Shown: positions 1-8,264, counted from the first letter of the stretch. The stretch is 64,000 nt of DNA from Ahrensia marina (GCF_001293565.1 NZ_JXMU01000001.1:124001-188000), one strand, 5' to 3'. Translations and numbers: made by a program. The notes: generated by a model not told the origin, from the sequence alone.

Positions 1-1416
1 ACGATAGAAGGCTGTTTGGAAGTTCGCCTGCGTATGCGCGCATCCCAGATAGTGGGAACCCGGCCCAACTTCCGAAATAGCATCAAGAGCCTGCCCGTTC
101 TCGGAAAGGTCGACTCCTTTGCTCATAGCCTGCAACATGCCCAACTGATCAACATCAATCATGAATTTCTCATAGGAAGAGACCAACCCGCCTTCCAGCC
201 AGCCAGCGGAATGCAAGGCAAAATTGGTACCGGCCAGAAGCGTCATGTTGATTGTATTCGCGCTTTCATGCGCTGCCTGTGCGTCGGGAACTTTTGACCC
301 GCACAAAGAACCGCCGGTTCGAAACGGCAATCCCAAACGGCGTGCTAATTGCGCTGCCCCGTAAGACACCAATGATGGTTCCGGCGTTCCAAAAGTCGGC
401 GCGCCGGACTGCATGGAAATGGAAGCGGCAAATGTGCCAAACAAAACAGGCGCGCCCGGACGGCATAACTGCGTAAATGCTGCGCCGGCCAACACTTCTG
501 CCAAAACTTGCGTCAATGTTCCTGCAACTGTGACAGGGCTCATCGCACCGGCAAGAATAAACGGCGAAATGATACAGCCCTGCCCCGCACGGGCATAAAC
601 TTTTGCCGCGCCAAGCATAGTGCCATCAAAGGTCATCGGAGAGTTGGCGTTGATCAAATTGATCACAACACAATTATTATCGACAAACTCTTCGCCGAAA
701 ACAATTTTCGCCATTGAAATCGTATCCTCTGCACGCTCAGGCGCAGTAACCGATCCCATAAACGGCTTATCGGAATATTTGATATGGCTATAAACCATGT
801 CGAGATGGCGCTTGTTGACCGGCACATCAACCGGCTCGCAAACAGTGCCGCCTGAATGGTGCATCGCGGGCGCCATATAGGCCAGTTTCACAAAATTGCG
901 GAAATCCTCAATTGTTGCATAGCGGCGCTCTCCTTCAAGATCACGCACAAAGGGTGGTCCATAAACAGGCGCAAAGACAGTCGCATCGCCGCCGATTTGT
1001 ACGGATCGCTCGGGATTACGCGCATGCTGCGTAAAAACAGGTGGTGCGGTTTTTAAAAGTTCGCGGCAAAGCCCTTTTGGAAAACGAACACGCTCGCCTT
1101 CAACAATAGCTCCTGCATCACGCCACATTTGCAGTGCTTCTTCATCCTCGCGAAATTCAATGCCGATTTCTTCCAAAACCTTGTCAGCATTGGCTTCGAT
1201 GGTCGAAAGCGCTTCCTCGTTCAGGACTTCATAAACAGGAATATTGCGCTTTATGTAGGTGTGACTTTCACCCGGCCCGCCGCCTGTACGTGCTGCCCTG
1301 CGACCGGCAGCACCCCGGCCCGCTTTTCGCGAACGCGCCCGCGCCGGAACATGAACTTCAAGCCCGGCACCTTCCGGTGTTGGAATAATGTCGTCAAAGC
1401 TCTCAGTTTCATTCAT
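1..1416 (-). CDS. MttB-family corrinoid methyltransferase (non-pyrrolysine type), 3' end outside window
   Basis: This is the N-terminal 472 residues of a trimethylamine methyltransferase (MttB) family protein; the left edge removes the last few dozen residues. The family moves a methyl group from a quaternary or tertiary amine to Co(I) of a partner corrinoid protein, which is encoded divergently at 1707. I read the frame codon by codon and found no stop of any kind, so the visible part has no amber codon for pyrrolysine. This places it with the non-Pyl branch (glycine betaine, proline betaine, carnitine demethylases) rather than true trimethylamine enzymes. The ATG at 1416 is preceded by a GGAG ribosome site. 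Residues 25-43 are an Arg/Gly/Ala-rich basic stretch with eight basic residues, ahead of the conserved core that begins near RRNIPVYEVL-like sequence at about residue 57. The substrate is inferred from the neighbours, not seen. Confidence 0.85.
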   Translation of the reverse strand, partial: MNETESFDDIIPTPEGAGLEVHVPARARSRKAGRGAAGRRAARTGGGPGESHTYIKRNIPVYEVLNEEALSTIEANADKVLEEIGIEFREDEEALQMWRDAGAIVEGERVRFPKGLCRELLKTAPPVFTQHARNPERSVQIGGDATVFAPVYGPPFVRDLEGERRYATIEDFRNFVKLAYMAPAMHHSGGTVCEPVDVPVNKRHLDMVYSHIKYSDKPFMGSVTAPERAEDTISMAKIVFGEEFVDNNCVVINLINANSPMTFDGTMLGAAKVYARAGQGCIISPFILAGAMSPVTVAGTLTQVLAEVLAGAAFTQLCRPGAPVLFGTFAASISMQSGAPTFGTPEPSLVSYGAAQLARRLGLPFRTGGSLCGSKVPDAQAAHESANTINMTLLAGTNFALHSAGWLEGGLVSSYEKFMIDVDQLGMLQAMSKGVDLSENGQALDAISEVGPGSHYLGCAHTQANFQTAFYR

Positions 1417-1569
1417 TTGCCTATCTCCGCAACAGGAAGCTACATATTTTGACTTCATATTCTGCCGACAGTGTTTTTTCGCGCTTCCATGTGCGCCTTC
1501 GCCTTGCTTTAAGACGACACGCAAAATTCATTTGATTGGTAAGAAGCACTTGATCGCATTGATATAATC

Positions 1570-1589
1570 ACATAAGGATGCCTTTATGT
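1570..1589. promoter_or_regulatory. Imperfect palindrome, candidate operator of the corrinoid cluster
   Basis: ACATAAGGATGCCTTTATGT has matching 6-base outer arms (ACATAA/TTATGT plus one inner pair). It lies in the 290-bp divergent region between the methyltransferase gene and the corrinoid gene, 118-137 bp before the latter's ATG. A site of the same layout lies at 7159-7178. The rest of this region (1417-1706) shows no RNA structure or ORF that I can support. Confidence 0.5.
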
Positions 1590-1706
1590 ATTGCTGACAG
1601 TCCTGCCGTGTCGTTTTCATATCAAGTAAGGTCGCACCAGATTCAACTTGTTAATAAAAACCGCGTTAGAATTGCATAATTATCGCGCACAGCCTGGGAG
1701 TTGACG

Positions 1707-2405
1707 ATGTCCGACGAAGAAGAAATCATCCTTAGTGAATTGTCAGACGACGAACTTGTGCAGCAGATGCATGACGACCTTTATGATGGTCTTAAAGAAG
1801 AGATCGTCGAGGGCACAGAAATCCTTCTTGAGCGGGGATGGGAGCCTTACGAGGTTCTGACAAAAGCGCTGGTTGAAGGCATGCGGATTGTTGGTGAAGA
1901 CTTCCGCGATGGTATTTTGTTTGTACCCGAAGTTTTGCTTTCTGCGAATGCCATGAAAGCCGGTATGGGCATTTTGCGCCCATTGCTGATTGAAACAGGC
2001 GCACCGAAACTTGGCAAAATGGTTGTCGGCACGGTGAAGGGCGACATTCATGACATTGGCAAAAACCTTGTGGGCATGATGATGGAAGGTGCCGGTTTCG
2101 ACGTTGTCGATCTGGGCATCAACACGCCGGTTGAAGAATATCTGGAAGCGCTGGAAAGAGAACAGCCCGATATTTTGGGCATGTCAGCGCTACTCACAAC
2201 AACCATGCCTTATATGAAAGTCGTGATCGACACGCTGAAAGAAAAAGGCATGCGCGATGATTTCATCGTTCTTGTCGGCGGCGCGCCACTAAACGAAGAA
2301 TTTGGCAAGGCCATTGGCGCCGACGCTTATTGCCGCGACGCTGCGGTTGCTGTGGAAACCGCAAAAGATTTCATGAAGCGAAAGCACAATCAGGCTTCAG
2401 CGTAA
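1707..2405 (+). CDS. Corrinoid (B12-binding) methyl-carrier protein, MttC/MtgC-like
   Basis: A 232-residue cobalamin-binding carrier that shuttles the methyl group between the MttB-like enzyme and the methyl-H4folate transferase. Residues 1-100 form the helical cap domain; the Rossmann B12 domain follows, with the signature D113-x-H115-x2-G118 (GDIHDIGKN) whose histidine becomes the lower axial cobalt ligand, and the later GMSALLTTTMPYM and GGAPLNEEFG segments that line the nucleotide tail. ATG 1707 is chosen over TTG 1701 because GGGAG at 1696-1700 sits six bases before it. The first 36 residues hold 14 Asp/Glu and one Lys, which is striking beside the basic tails of its partners. It is transcribed away from the methyltransferase gene. 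Confidence 0.93.
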   Translation: MSDEEEIILSELSDDELVQQMHDDLYDGLKEEIVEGTEILLERGWEPYEVLTKALVEGMRIVGEDFRDGILFVPEVLLSANAMKAGMGILRPLLIETGAPKLGKMVVGTVKGDIHDIGKNLVGMMMEGAGFDVVDLGINTPVEEYLEALEREQPDILGMSALLTTTMPYMKVVIDTLKEKGMRDDFIVLVGGAPLNEEFGKAIGADAYCRDAAVAVETAKDFMKRKHNQASA

Positions 2406-2425
2406 CATCAAACTTACATGGTATT

Positions 2426-2451
2426 AAAGGGTCGCATCAGCGGCCCTTTTT
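2426..2451 (+). terminator. Rho-independent terminator after the corrinoid gene
   Basis: A 10-bp stem (AAAGGGTCGC with GCGGCCCTTT, one G-T pair) with the four-base loop ATCA is followed by further T residues. It separates the corrinoid gene from the convergent glycosyltransferase gene and may stop both. Confidence 0.8.
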
Positions 2452-2466
2452 CATATTGATCGCCTT

Positions 2467-3558
2467 TTAGGTATCGCGCCAGGTCACCAGTTTGGTGACA
2501 GCGTAATTAAATACAGTATTCATCAACGCACCGGCCAAGCCTGCGAACCATGTTGATTGTCTGAGCTCAAACAAACTTTGCGCGATTGAAACATTGGCAA
2601 GAGCACCAATGCTGCACACAGCATAAAATGTGAAAAGACCAACCCAAAATTGGTTACCCTTCAGCTTTCGGTGGGCATAGGTCACACTATTATTGAGAGC
2701 AAAGTTCGAGGTCATAGCTGCAAATGCACCGGCGAATTGAGCCACGGCAAAATCAACGCCAGCACCATAAAACAGCGCAAACAATGTGGCCATATGAACA
2801 AAGAGCCCTGAAAAGCCGACCAGCGCATACAGCATAAAGCGCATTGGGATAAGGCCGCCCGTAAAGCGCGACACCAGCAAGCCGAAAAATTGCAGAGTGA
2901 CCAAAAAGCCCAGCTTGCTTTCACCTTCCGCGCGTTCGCGGAACTGAAAAGGAACTTCCTTGATCGTCAGATTTTCACCAAAGCGGCTGACGATATCAAA
3001 GAGTATTTTAAATCCGTCTTTTGAGACCGTTTCAGCCGCTTTATCCGCTGTTTGGCGTGTCAGCATAAAAAATCCGCTCATCGGATCGCTTGTATAATTG
3101 CCGGTAATGTAGTTCGCCATTGAGGTTGCGATTTCGCTGCCCTTGGCCCGGCTTTTTTGCTGAAAACCGGCCTTATGATCACCGCCGTCAACATAGCGCG
3201 AACCGATAACAAGATCGGCGCCGTTCTTGATTTCATCAAGCATCACAGGCAGGCGTGTTTCATCATGCTGCATGTCGGCATCCATAACAGCCACAACAGG
3301 CGCGTTTGCCGCCATCATGCCCTCAAGGCAGGCACCGGACAAACCACGTCGGCCGATACGGCGAATGCACCGTATATGCGGATACTCCGACACCAGATTG
3401 CGCGTTATACCGGCCGTATCATCCGGACTGTTGTCATCGACCACAATCACTTCATGTGTGATAGACCCCATCGCCTGCGCAATCTTGTCCACAAGCGGCT
3501 TTATGTTCTTCGACTCATTATATGCCGGTAGAACAATCGTAAGTTCCGGAGCTTGCAT
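2467..3558 (-). CDS. Family 2 glycosyltransferase with C-terminal GtrA-like membrane domain
   Basis: A 363-residue two-domain protein. Residues 1-230 are a GT-A glycosyltransferase of the dolichol/polyprenol-phosphate mannose synthase type: an N-terminal LTIVLPAYNES strand, VVDDNSPDDT for the nucleotide, and MDADMQHDE with the metal-binding DxD. Residues 240-360 carry four hydrophobic helices of the GtrA family, which is thought to help move polyprenyl-phosphate sugars across the inner membrane. It likely makes and helps flip an undecaprenyl-phosphate hexose. A GGG-containing ribosome site precedes ATG 3558. It sits between two genes of the one-carbon cluster on the opposite strand and does not obviously belong to that pathway. 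Confidence 0.85.
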   Translation of the reverse strand: MQAPELTIVLPAYNESKNIKPLVDKIAQAMGSITHEVIVVDDNSPDDTAGITRNLVSEYPHIRCIRRIGRRGLSGACLEGMMAANAPVVAVMDADMQHDETRLPVMLDEIKNGADLVIGSRYVDGGDHKAGFQQKSRAKGSEIATSMANYITGNYTSDPMSGFFMLTRQTADKAAETVSKDGFKILFDIVSRFGENLTIKEVPFQFRERAEGESKLGFLVTLQFFGLLVSRFTGGLIPMRFMLYALVGFSGLFVHMATLFALFYGAGVDFAVAQFAGAFAAMTSNFALNNSVTYAHRKLKGNQFWVGLFTFYAVCSIGALANVSIAQSLFELRQSTWFAGLAGALMNTVFNYAVTKLVTWRDT

Positions 3559-3657
3559 ATCATCCCTTTAAAATTGAACATTGTGCGACATCTTTACGAC
3601 GCAATACACTGGCCAAAACACCCATCAAAGAGCTATTACGCGCTCAAAGGTGAAGGA

Positions 3658-4302
3658 ATGGCCAACAAAAGCTCAATCACAAATGTGCCGGACACGGCAA
3701 AAACCCGGGTCATCGCCTGCGGCATGATTGCGCGAGAGGTGTTGGATATTTGTGAGATGAACGATCTGCAACACATCTCGCTGACCTGCTTGCCTGCTGA
3801 GTACCATCATAAACCACAGCTCATTGCGCCAGCCGTTGACGAGGCAATAATCAAAGCGCGCAATGATGGCTATGAAAACATATTCATCGGCTATGCGGAT
3901 TGCGGCACCGGCGGACAGTTGGATATAGTCTGTCAAAAACACGGTGTGGAGCGCATAGAAGGCCCGCACTGCTTCTCATTTTACATTGGAAATCAATCAT
4001 TTAATGAAAAGGGCGGCGACTACATAACGACCTTCTTCATCACTGATTTTCTTGCACGTCATTATGAAAATTTCCTGCTAAAGCCACTTGGACTGCTCAA
4101 ACATCCTGAGCTGCTGGAAATGTATTTCGGCAATTACACGACGGCGCTTTATCTGGCGCAAACAAATGATCCTGAATTGGATAAAAAGGCACAAGAAATT
4201 GCCGCAATCTTGGGCTTAAAATACGAACGCAAGTTTACCAGTTACGGAGACCTTGCACCAGCACTTGCCAATACCCAAATTTCAGGTAACGGCATTTCGT
4301 AA
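3658..4302 (+). CDS. DUF1638 family protein
   Basis: A 214-residue protein of the DUF1638 family, which commonly neighbours MttB-type methyltransferase and corrinoid genes in archaea and bacteria; its biochemical job is not known to me. ATG 3658 is chosen because AAGGTGAAGGA lies just before it, and the upstream in-frame extension to 3553 lacks a ribosome site. Conserved-looking residues include ACGMIAREV near the start, LPAEYHHKPQLI, GYADCGTGG and GPHCFSFYIGN; the Cys and His residues could bind a metal or corrinoid, which is a guess. Its place between the corrinoid gene and the folate genes argues for a role in methyl transfer, such as assembly or cofactor handling. Confidence 0.8.
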   Translation: MANKSSITNVPDTAKTRVIACGMIAREVLDICEMNDLQHISLTCLPAEYHHKPQLIAPAVDEAIIKARNDGYENIFIGYADCGTGGQLDIVCQKHGVERIEGPHCFSFYIGNQSFNEKGGDYITTFFITDFLARHYENFLLKPLGLLKHPELLEMYFGNYTTALYLAQTNDPELDKKAQEIAAILGLKYERKFTSYGDLAPALANTQISGNGIS

Positions 4303-4343
4303 ATAATTTAGTTGCAAATTACGTGTATTCATAAAAGCGACAC

Positions 4344-5036
4344 ATGAATGCGCCTAATGGCGATGTAGTGCGGGCAGTTATGTTACAGCAAACGGATGAA
4401 ACAATGAGTACGGTAGAGTCGGTAAGTGATGAGTATCATCCACGTCCACTATCTGCCGTTTTGCGTGCTCTTGCCGCCCGTGAAGGCGACTCAAAAGTGA
4501 CAATCCGCTGCATCCGCGAAGCGCTTGCAGGCAGGTCATTCGCCGCATTCCTCATCATTACCTGCCTTATCAATATGCTGCCCTTCCCGCCCGGCTCGAC
4601 AATTGTATTGGGCATACCGATTGTTATCGTAGCCATGCAAATGGTTTTGGGACGCAAAACCGTCTGGCTTCCGGAGTTTTTCCTCAAGCAATCATTGAGC
4701 AAGAAAGCCTTTGAAAAGCTCTCTACAAAGATAATACCCGCGCTTGAAAAGCTTGAGGGCTTTGTAAAACCCCGCGCCTGGCCGTTTCCGGATGTGAAAA
4801 GCGCCGAAAAAATTATCGGCGTTTGGGCATTGATATTGGGTATCGCTGTTGTTCTGCCCGTGCCGCTTGGCAATTGGTTTCCTGCATTTGCCTGCGCCAT
4901 CTGCGGTGCAGCCCTTTCCGAGCGTGACGGTCGTCTATTGTTCGTTGGTGTGGCACTGGGGACAATATCAATCGCGGTGCTTATCGCCATGGTCATAGCG
5001 ATCCATTTCGGCGTGACATGGATAATCGGCGGCTAG
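4344..5036 (+). CDS. ExoD family integral membrane protein
   Basis: A 230-residue inner-membrane protein of the ExoD family, named after a rhizobial gene affecting exopolysaccharide synthesis and alkali tolerance. After a soluble N-terminal part with PLSAVLRALAAREGDSKVTI there are about four hydrophobic helices, including one with the small-residue-rich INMLPFPPGSTIVLGIP and a pair near the C-terminus. The exact start is unclear: ATG 4344 has no good ribosome site, and ATG 4404, after GGATGAAA, would remove 20 residues without loss of the domain. It is transcribed with DUF1638 (41-bp gap) but its role in the one-carbon cluster is not evident. Confidence 0.8.
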   Translation: MNAPNGDVVRAVMLQQTDETMSTVESVSDEYHPRPLSAVLRALAAREGDSKVTIRCIREALAGRSFAAFLIITCLINMLPFPPGSTIVLGIPIVIVAMQMVLGRKTVWLPEFFLKQSLSKKAFEKLSTKIIPALEKLEGFVKPRAWPFPDVKSAEKIIGVWALILGIAVVLPVPLGNWFPAFACAICGAALSERDGRLLFVGVALGTISIAVLIAMVIAIHFGVTWIIGG

Positions 5037-5175
5037 AAGGCCAAATACCTCCGGCAACCCGTAAATATCTGGTGATCATTCAAAAGAAGCACTGTCGTTT
5101 TTTGATCTTCGCTCGTCGTCATGCAACAAGCTGACACCGATACATTCATTCAAATTTCAACTGGAGGTACTGATT

Positions 5176-5478
5176 TTGGCCGACAAGATCATCGTATATT
5201 GGCGTGATATTCCTGCACAGGTAATTGTGAAAGCAGGCCGTCGCAATGTCGCAAAGCGCGAACTATCGCTACGTTTTACCGAAGCGATTGACATGTGCGC
5301 AATGCGCGTTGGCGCCAAGGATTCCGATGCATATCTGGCTGAATGGCGAAAGTCGGACCCTGTCCCTGTTGGCGATGATCTGGAAGCAGAAGCCGAGGCT
5401 GCTGCCACCGAGATCGAGACAGCATATGATAAGGATCGCCTTGTGGCTCTGGTCAAAGGTGAAGGCAAAGAAAGCTGA
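5176..5478 (+). CDS. PF13769-type small protein ('virulence factor' family) of the methyl-H4folate cluster
   Basis: A 100-residue soluble protein beginning ADKIIVYWRDIPAQV, the hallmark of the family that databases call 'virulence factor' (PF13769). The name is misleading: the context is folate metabolism, six bases before a MetV-like gene. It starts at TTG 5176, supported by GGAGGT at 5163-5168 with seven bases of spacing. The C-terminal third is acidic and helical (repeated E-A-E-A). A guess is that it is a small partner or assembly factor of the MetV/MetF complex. The 139 bp before it show only this ribosome site and no clear promoter. Confidence 0.75.
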   Translation: MADKIIVYWRDIPAQVIVKAGRRNVAKRELSLRFTEAIDMCAMRVGAKDSDAYLAEWRKSDPVPVGDDLEAEAEAAATEIETAYDKDRLVALVKGEGKES

Positions 5479-5484
5479 GGCAAT

Positions 5485-6054
5485 ATGGCGAGACTGGAAA
5501 CGTGGACTTCAAAACTGCGACGGACGAATGCCAAGTCCGATTTTCAGCCCGCCAATGTCAGCCCGCACAGGCGCAAACAGCGCAGCTTCACAATCCGCCT
5601 TTGGGTTGTGCGTCATGCCCGTTTCTTTGAATGGTTTTATGAAAAATTCGCCAATCTGTTTCTGTTTCTCCATCCTTTTTGGAAAGCCGTTGGCTATCAC
5701 CGAGCGGAAAAGCCGGTCACCTTTGTCGAGCGGCAGGTAAAAGGACTTTTGTTTGACTGCCGCATGTGCGGCCAGTGTGCTTTGTCGTCCACCGGCATGT
5801 CCTGCCCCATGAACTGCCCTAAACAATTGCGTAACGGCCCGTGTGGCGGCGTTCGCGCCAATGGCAATTGCGAAGTCGAACCGGACATGCCCTGTGTGTG
5901 GGTTCAGGCGTGGAGCGGTGCCAGCAAAATGCAAACGGGCACCGACAAGATAATGGCCGTGCAAAAGCCGGTCGACCAGTCACTTCGCGAAACATCGTCA
6001 TGGCTTCGGGTCACCGCTGAAGCAGCGCAGGAAAAAGAAAGCGTCAAATCATGA
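5485..6054 (+). CDS. MetV-like cysteine-rich protein (MTHFR C-terminal domain family)
   Basis: A 189-residue protein of the methylenetetrahydrofolate reductase C-terminal family, which in acetogens is MetV, the partner of MetF. Eight cysteines fall in a compact block at residues 92, 95, 98, 107, 111, 120, 129 and 137 (CRMCGQC, SCPMNC, GPCGG, CEVEPDMPC), a pattern that fits metal or iron-sulfur binding. The preceding 80 residues are basic and aromatic. The stop overlaps the start of metF by four bases (ATGA), so the two are translationally coupled and probably form one enzyme that interconverts methyl- and methylene-H4folate. In this cluster the oxidative direction is the sensible one. Confidence 0.82.
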   Translation: MARLETWTSKLRRTNAKSDFQPANVSPHRRKQRSFTIRLWVVRHARFFEWFYEKFANLFLFLHPFWKAVGYHRAEKPVTFVERQVKGLLFDCRMCGQCALSSTGMSCPMNCPKQLRNGPCGGVRANGNCEVEPDMPCVWVQAWSGASKMQTGTDKIMAVQKPVDQSLRETSSWLRVTAEAAQEKESVKS

Positions 6055-7142
6055 ATCCGGTCGATACTAACCCGCTTGATGCTGGCGCACCACTTGATCC
6101 GCTACCGGGACATTCTTCACGCGGACGGCTGGAACGTGTGCTTCGGCGCGGCGAATTTGCCGTCACATCGGAACTAAACCCGCCTGACAGCGCCGATCCT
6201 AACGAAGTCTATGAACGTGCATCTATTTTTGAAGGTTGGGTAGACGGTATCAATGCTGTCGATGCCTCCGGCGCAAACTGCCATATGTCCTCTGTTGCCA
6301 TATGCGCCCTGCTGACCCGCATGGGATACGCGCCTATCCTACAAATTGCCTGCCGCGATAAAAACCGCATTGCCATTCAAGGCGACATTCTGGGCGCGTC
6401 GGCAATGGGCGTTCAAAATATCCTGTGCCTGACCGGCGACGGTGTGCAGGCAGGCGACCAGCCCGGTGCAAAACCTGTTTTTGATTTAGACTGTATGTCA
6501 TTGCTCGAAACCGCACGTTCCATGCGCGATGACGAGCGCTTCTTGTCTGGCCGCAAGATCACCTATCCGCCCAATGTATTTTTGGGCGCGGCGATCAATC
6601 CTTTCGCACCGCCTTATGATTTCCGCCCGATGCGCCTCAAGAAGAAAATTGAAGCTGGCGCGCAATTCGTCCAAAGCCAATATTGCTATGATGTGCCCAT
6701 GTTCCGCGAATATATGAAGCGCGTTGTTGATATGGGCCTCAATGAGCAATGTTTCATTATGGCGGGTGTCGGCCCGCTTGCGTCAGCAAAAACAGCGCGC
6801 TGGATGCGTTCCAATGTGCCCGGCGTTCATATTCCCGATCACATTATCAAACGCCTTGAAGGAGCCGAAAAACAAAAAGCCGAGGGCAAACGCCTGTGCA
6901 TTGAAATCATGCAGGAGATAAAAGAGATTGAAGGTGTATCGGGCGTTCATGTTATGGCTTACCGGCAAGAAGAATTCGTGGCTGAAATTGTTCATGATTC
7001 AGGCGTTCTAAAAGGACGACAGCCGTGGAAACGCGAACCGCTGGCAGATTCAGCAATCGTTGCTGAACGCATGGAAGAACTCGTCGACGAGCAAAAACAA
7101 ATTCCCGCTGAGATGGCTGAAAATGCCGCCAGCAACACTTGA
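6051..7142 (+). CDS. Methylenetetrahydrofolate reductase, MetF type
   Basis: A 363-residue FAD-dependent TIM-barrel enzyme of the MetF family. Visible landmarks are FAVTSELNPPDSADP near residue 35 with the catalytic-region glutamate, the LQIACRDKNR segment, the ILCLTGDGV strand that binds flavin, and QFVQSQYCYDVPMF late in the barrel. It is coupled by a 4-bp overlap to the MetV-like gene upstream. Here it most likely oxidises methyl-H4folate from the demethylation pathway to methylene-H4folate, feeding serine synthesis or formate release; a biosynthetic role for methionine is the alternative. After the barrel, the 30 C-terminal residues are helical and charged. Confidence 0.88.
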   Translation: MNPVDTNPLDAGAPLDPLPGHSSRGRLERVLRRGEFAVTSELNPPDSADPNEVYERASIFEGWVDGINAVDASGANCHMSSVAICALLTRMGYAPILQIACRDKNRIAIQGDILGASAMGVQNILCLTGDGVQAGDQPGAKPVFDLDCMSLLETARSMRDDERFLSGRKITYPPNVFLGAAINPFAPPYDFRPMRLKKKIEAGAQFVQSQYCYDVPMFREYMKRVVDMGLNEQCFIMAGVGPLASAKTARWMRSNVPGVHIPDHIIKRLEGAEKQKAEGKRLCIEIMQEIKEIEGVSGVHVMAYRQEEFVAEIVHDSGVLKGRQPWKREPLADSAIVAERMEELVDEQKQIPAEMAENAASNT

Positions 7143-7158
7143 TCACAACCACATAACG

Positions 7159-7178
7159 ATATAAACAATTCTTTATAT
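7159..7178. promoter_or_regulatory. Palindrome, candidate operator before the methyl-H4folate methyltransferase gene
   Basis: ATATAAACAATTCTTTATAT has 7-base arms, extended by one further matched base on each side (7158 and 7179), around a 6-base centre. It ends five bases before the GGGAG ribosome site of the gene at 7194. Its layout matches the palindrome at 1570-1589, which suggests one regulator for both promoters. Confidence 0.55.
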
Positions 7179-7193
7179 CTTTGGGAGACTATA

Positions 7194-8264
7194 ATGACAC
7201 GCACGATCGTCGCATCTGCAACAAAAGAAACAATCATTGGATTTGATCAGCCCTTCTGCGTTATCGGCGAACGGATTAATCCGACTGGCCGCAAAATCCT
7301 GAATCAAGAGCTTGAAGATGGTGACTTTAGTCGCGTTGAAGCAGACGCAATTGCGCAAGTTGCTGCTGGCGCAACTATTCTCGACGTCAATTCCGGTGCC
7401 GTATTTTCCGGCAAAATGGCGACTGATGCGCGTTATGCCGACAACAATTTTGTTGAACCGATTCTAATGCAGCAGTTGATTGAGCATGTGCAGGCGGTAA
7501 CAGACTGCCCATTGTGCATTGATTCATCTGTTCCGGGCGCACTGGAAAACGGATTGAAGACCGCAAAAGGTCGCCCATTGCTAAACTCTGTGACCGGCGA
7601 AGAAGAACGCCTGGAAATGGTTTTGCCTCTGGTGAAGAAATATGATGTGCCGGTTGTCGCAATCTCAAATGATGACACGGGCATATCAGAGGATCCTGAA
7701 GTGCGCTTTGCTGTTGCAAAGAAAATTGTTGAACGCGCTGCAGACTTTGGCATTCCCGCGCATGACATTGTGGTCGATCCCCTTGTTATGCCAATCGGCG
7801 CTATGGCGACAGCAGGACACCAAGTATTCACGCTCGTGCGCCGCTTACGTGAAGAGCTTGGCGTTAACACGACCTGTGGTGCATCCAACATATCATTTGG
7901 CCTGCCGAACCGCCATGGTATCAACAATGCGTTCCTGCCTATGGCATATGCTGCTGGCATGACATCAGCGATCATGAACCCCGTTGCACTTCCAGTCGGC
8001 CCCAAGAAGATTGCAGAAAAACGCGCGCTTGTTGAAGCGGCTGGCATCATTTTGCCGGAAATGGACGACGAAACATTTGTGAAAATGTTTGGCATGGGAT
8101 CGACAAAACCGCGCCCGGGTAAAGAAATGGAGGCCATTCGTGCTGCGAATTTCCTGCTTAATCAGGATGATGGCGGCGCTGCATGGATTAACTTTAACAA
8201 AGATCCTGATGCTGCAGCTGCTGGTGGACGTGGTCGCCGTGAGGGCCGCCGCTCGCGGCGCTGA
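7194..8264 (+). CDS. Methyltetrahydrofolate:corrinoid methyltransferase (pterin-binding, AcsE/MtgA-like)
   Basis: A 356-residue DHPS-like TIM-barrel that moves the methyl group between the corrinoid protein and H4folate. The pterin-binding barrel is marked by GERINPTGRK near residue 28, LDVNSGAVF, CIDSSVPG, LNSVTGEEER, ISNDDTGI and CGASNISFGLPNR, whose Asn and Ser sit where the methyltransferases hold the pterin N5 region. It has no cobalamin or activation domains, so it is not MetH. GGGAG precedes ATG 7194. The C-terminus ends in an Arg/Gly-rich tail with seven arginines in its last 13 residues, beyond the end of the barrel. In this cluster it should take methyl from the corrinoid protein and form methyl-H4folate for MetVF. 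Confidence 0.92.
   Translation: MTRTIVASATKETIIGFDQPFCVIGERINPTGRKILNQELEDGDFSRVEADAIAQVAAGATILDVNSGAVFSGKMATDARYADNNFVEPILMQQLIEHVQAVTDCPLCIDSSVPGALENGLKTAKGRPLLNSVTGEEERLEMVLPLVKKYDVPVVAISNDDTGISEDPEVRFAVAKKIVERAADFGIPAHDIVVDPLVMPIGAMATAGHQVFTLVRRLREELGVNTTCGASNISFGLPNRHGINNAFLPMAYAAGMTSAIMNPVALPVGPKKIAEKRALVEAAGIILPEMDDETFVKMFGMGSTKPRPGKEMEAIRAANFLLNQDDGGAAWINFNKDPDAAAAGGRGRREGRRSRR

Noticed and set aside
1417-1706. Cobalamin riboswitch before the corrinoid gene
   Set aside because: The region is too short and lacks a visible B12 box; only a palindrome and a ribosome site are supported.
4436-4996. 186-codon minus-strand frame over exoD
   Set aside because: It is a mirror of the hydrophobic helices of ExoD, without a start site or a family.
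5176-5478. Calling the PF13769 protein a virulence factor
   Set aside because: The name comes from a database label; all neighbours are folate and corrinoid genes.
7433-8137. Long antisense frame (234 codons, minus strand) inside the methyl-H4folate methyltransferase gene
   Set aside because: It lies wholly opposite a clear enzyme with family motifs, has no ribosome site or recognisable domain, and reflects codon bias of the real gene.
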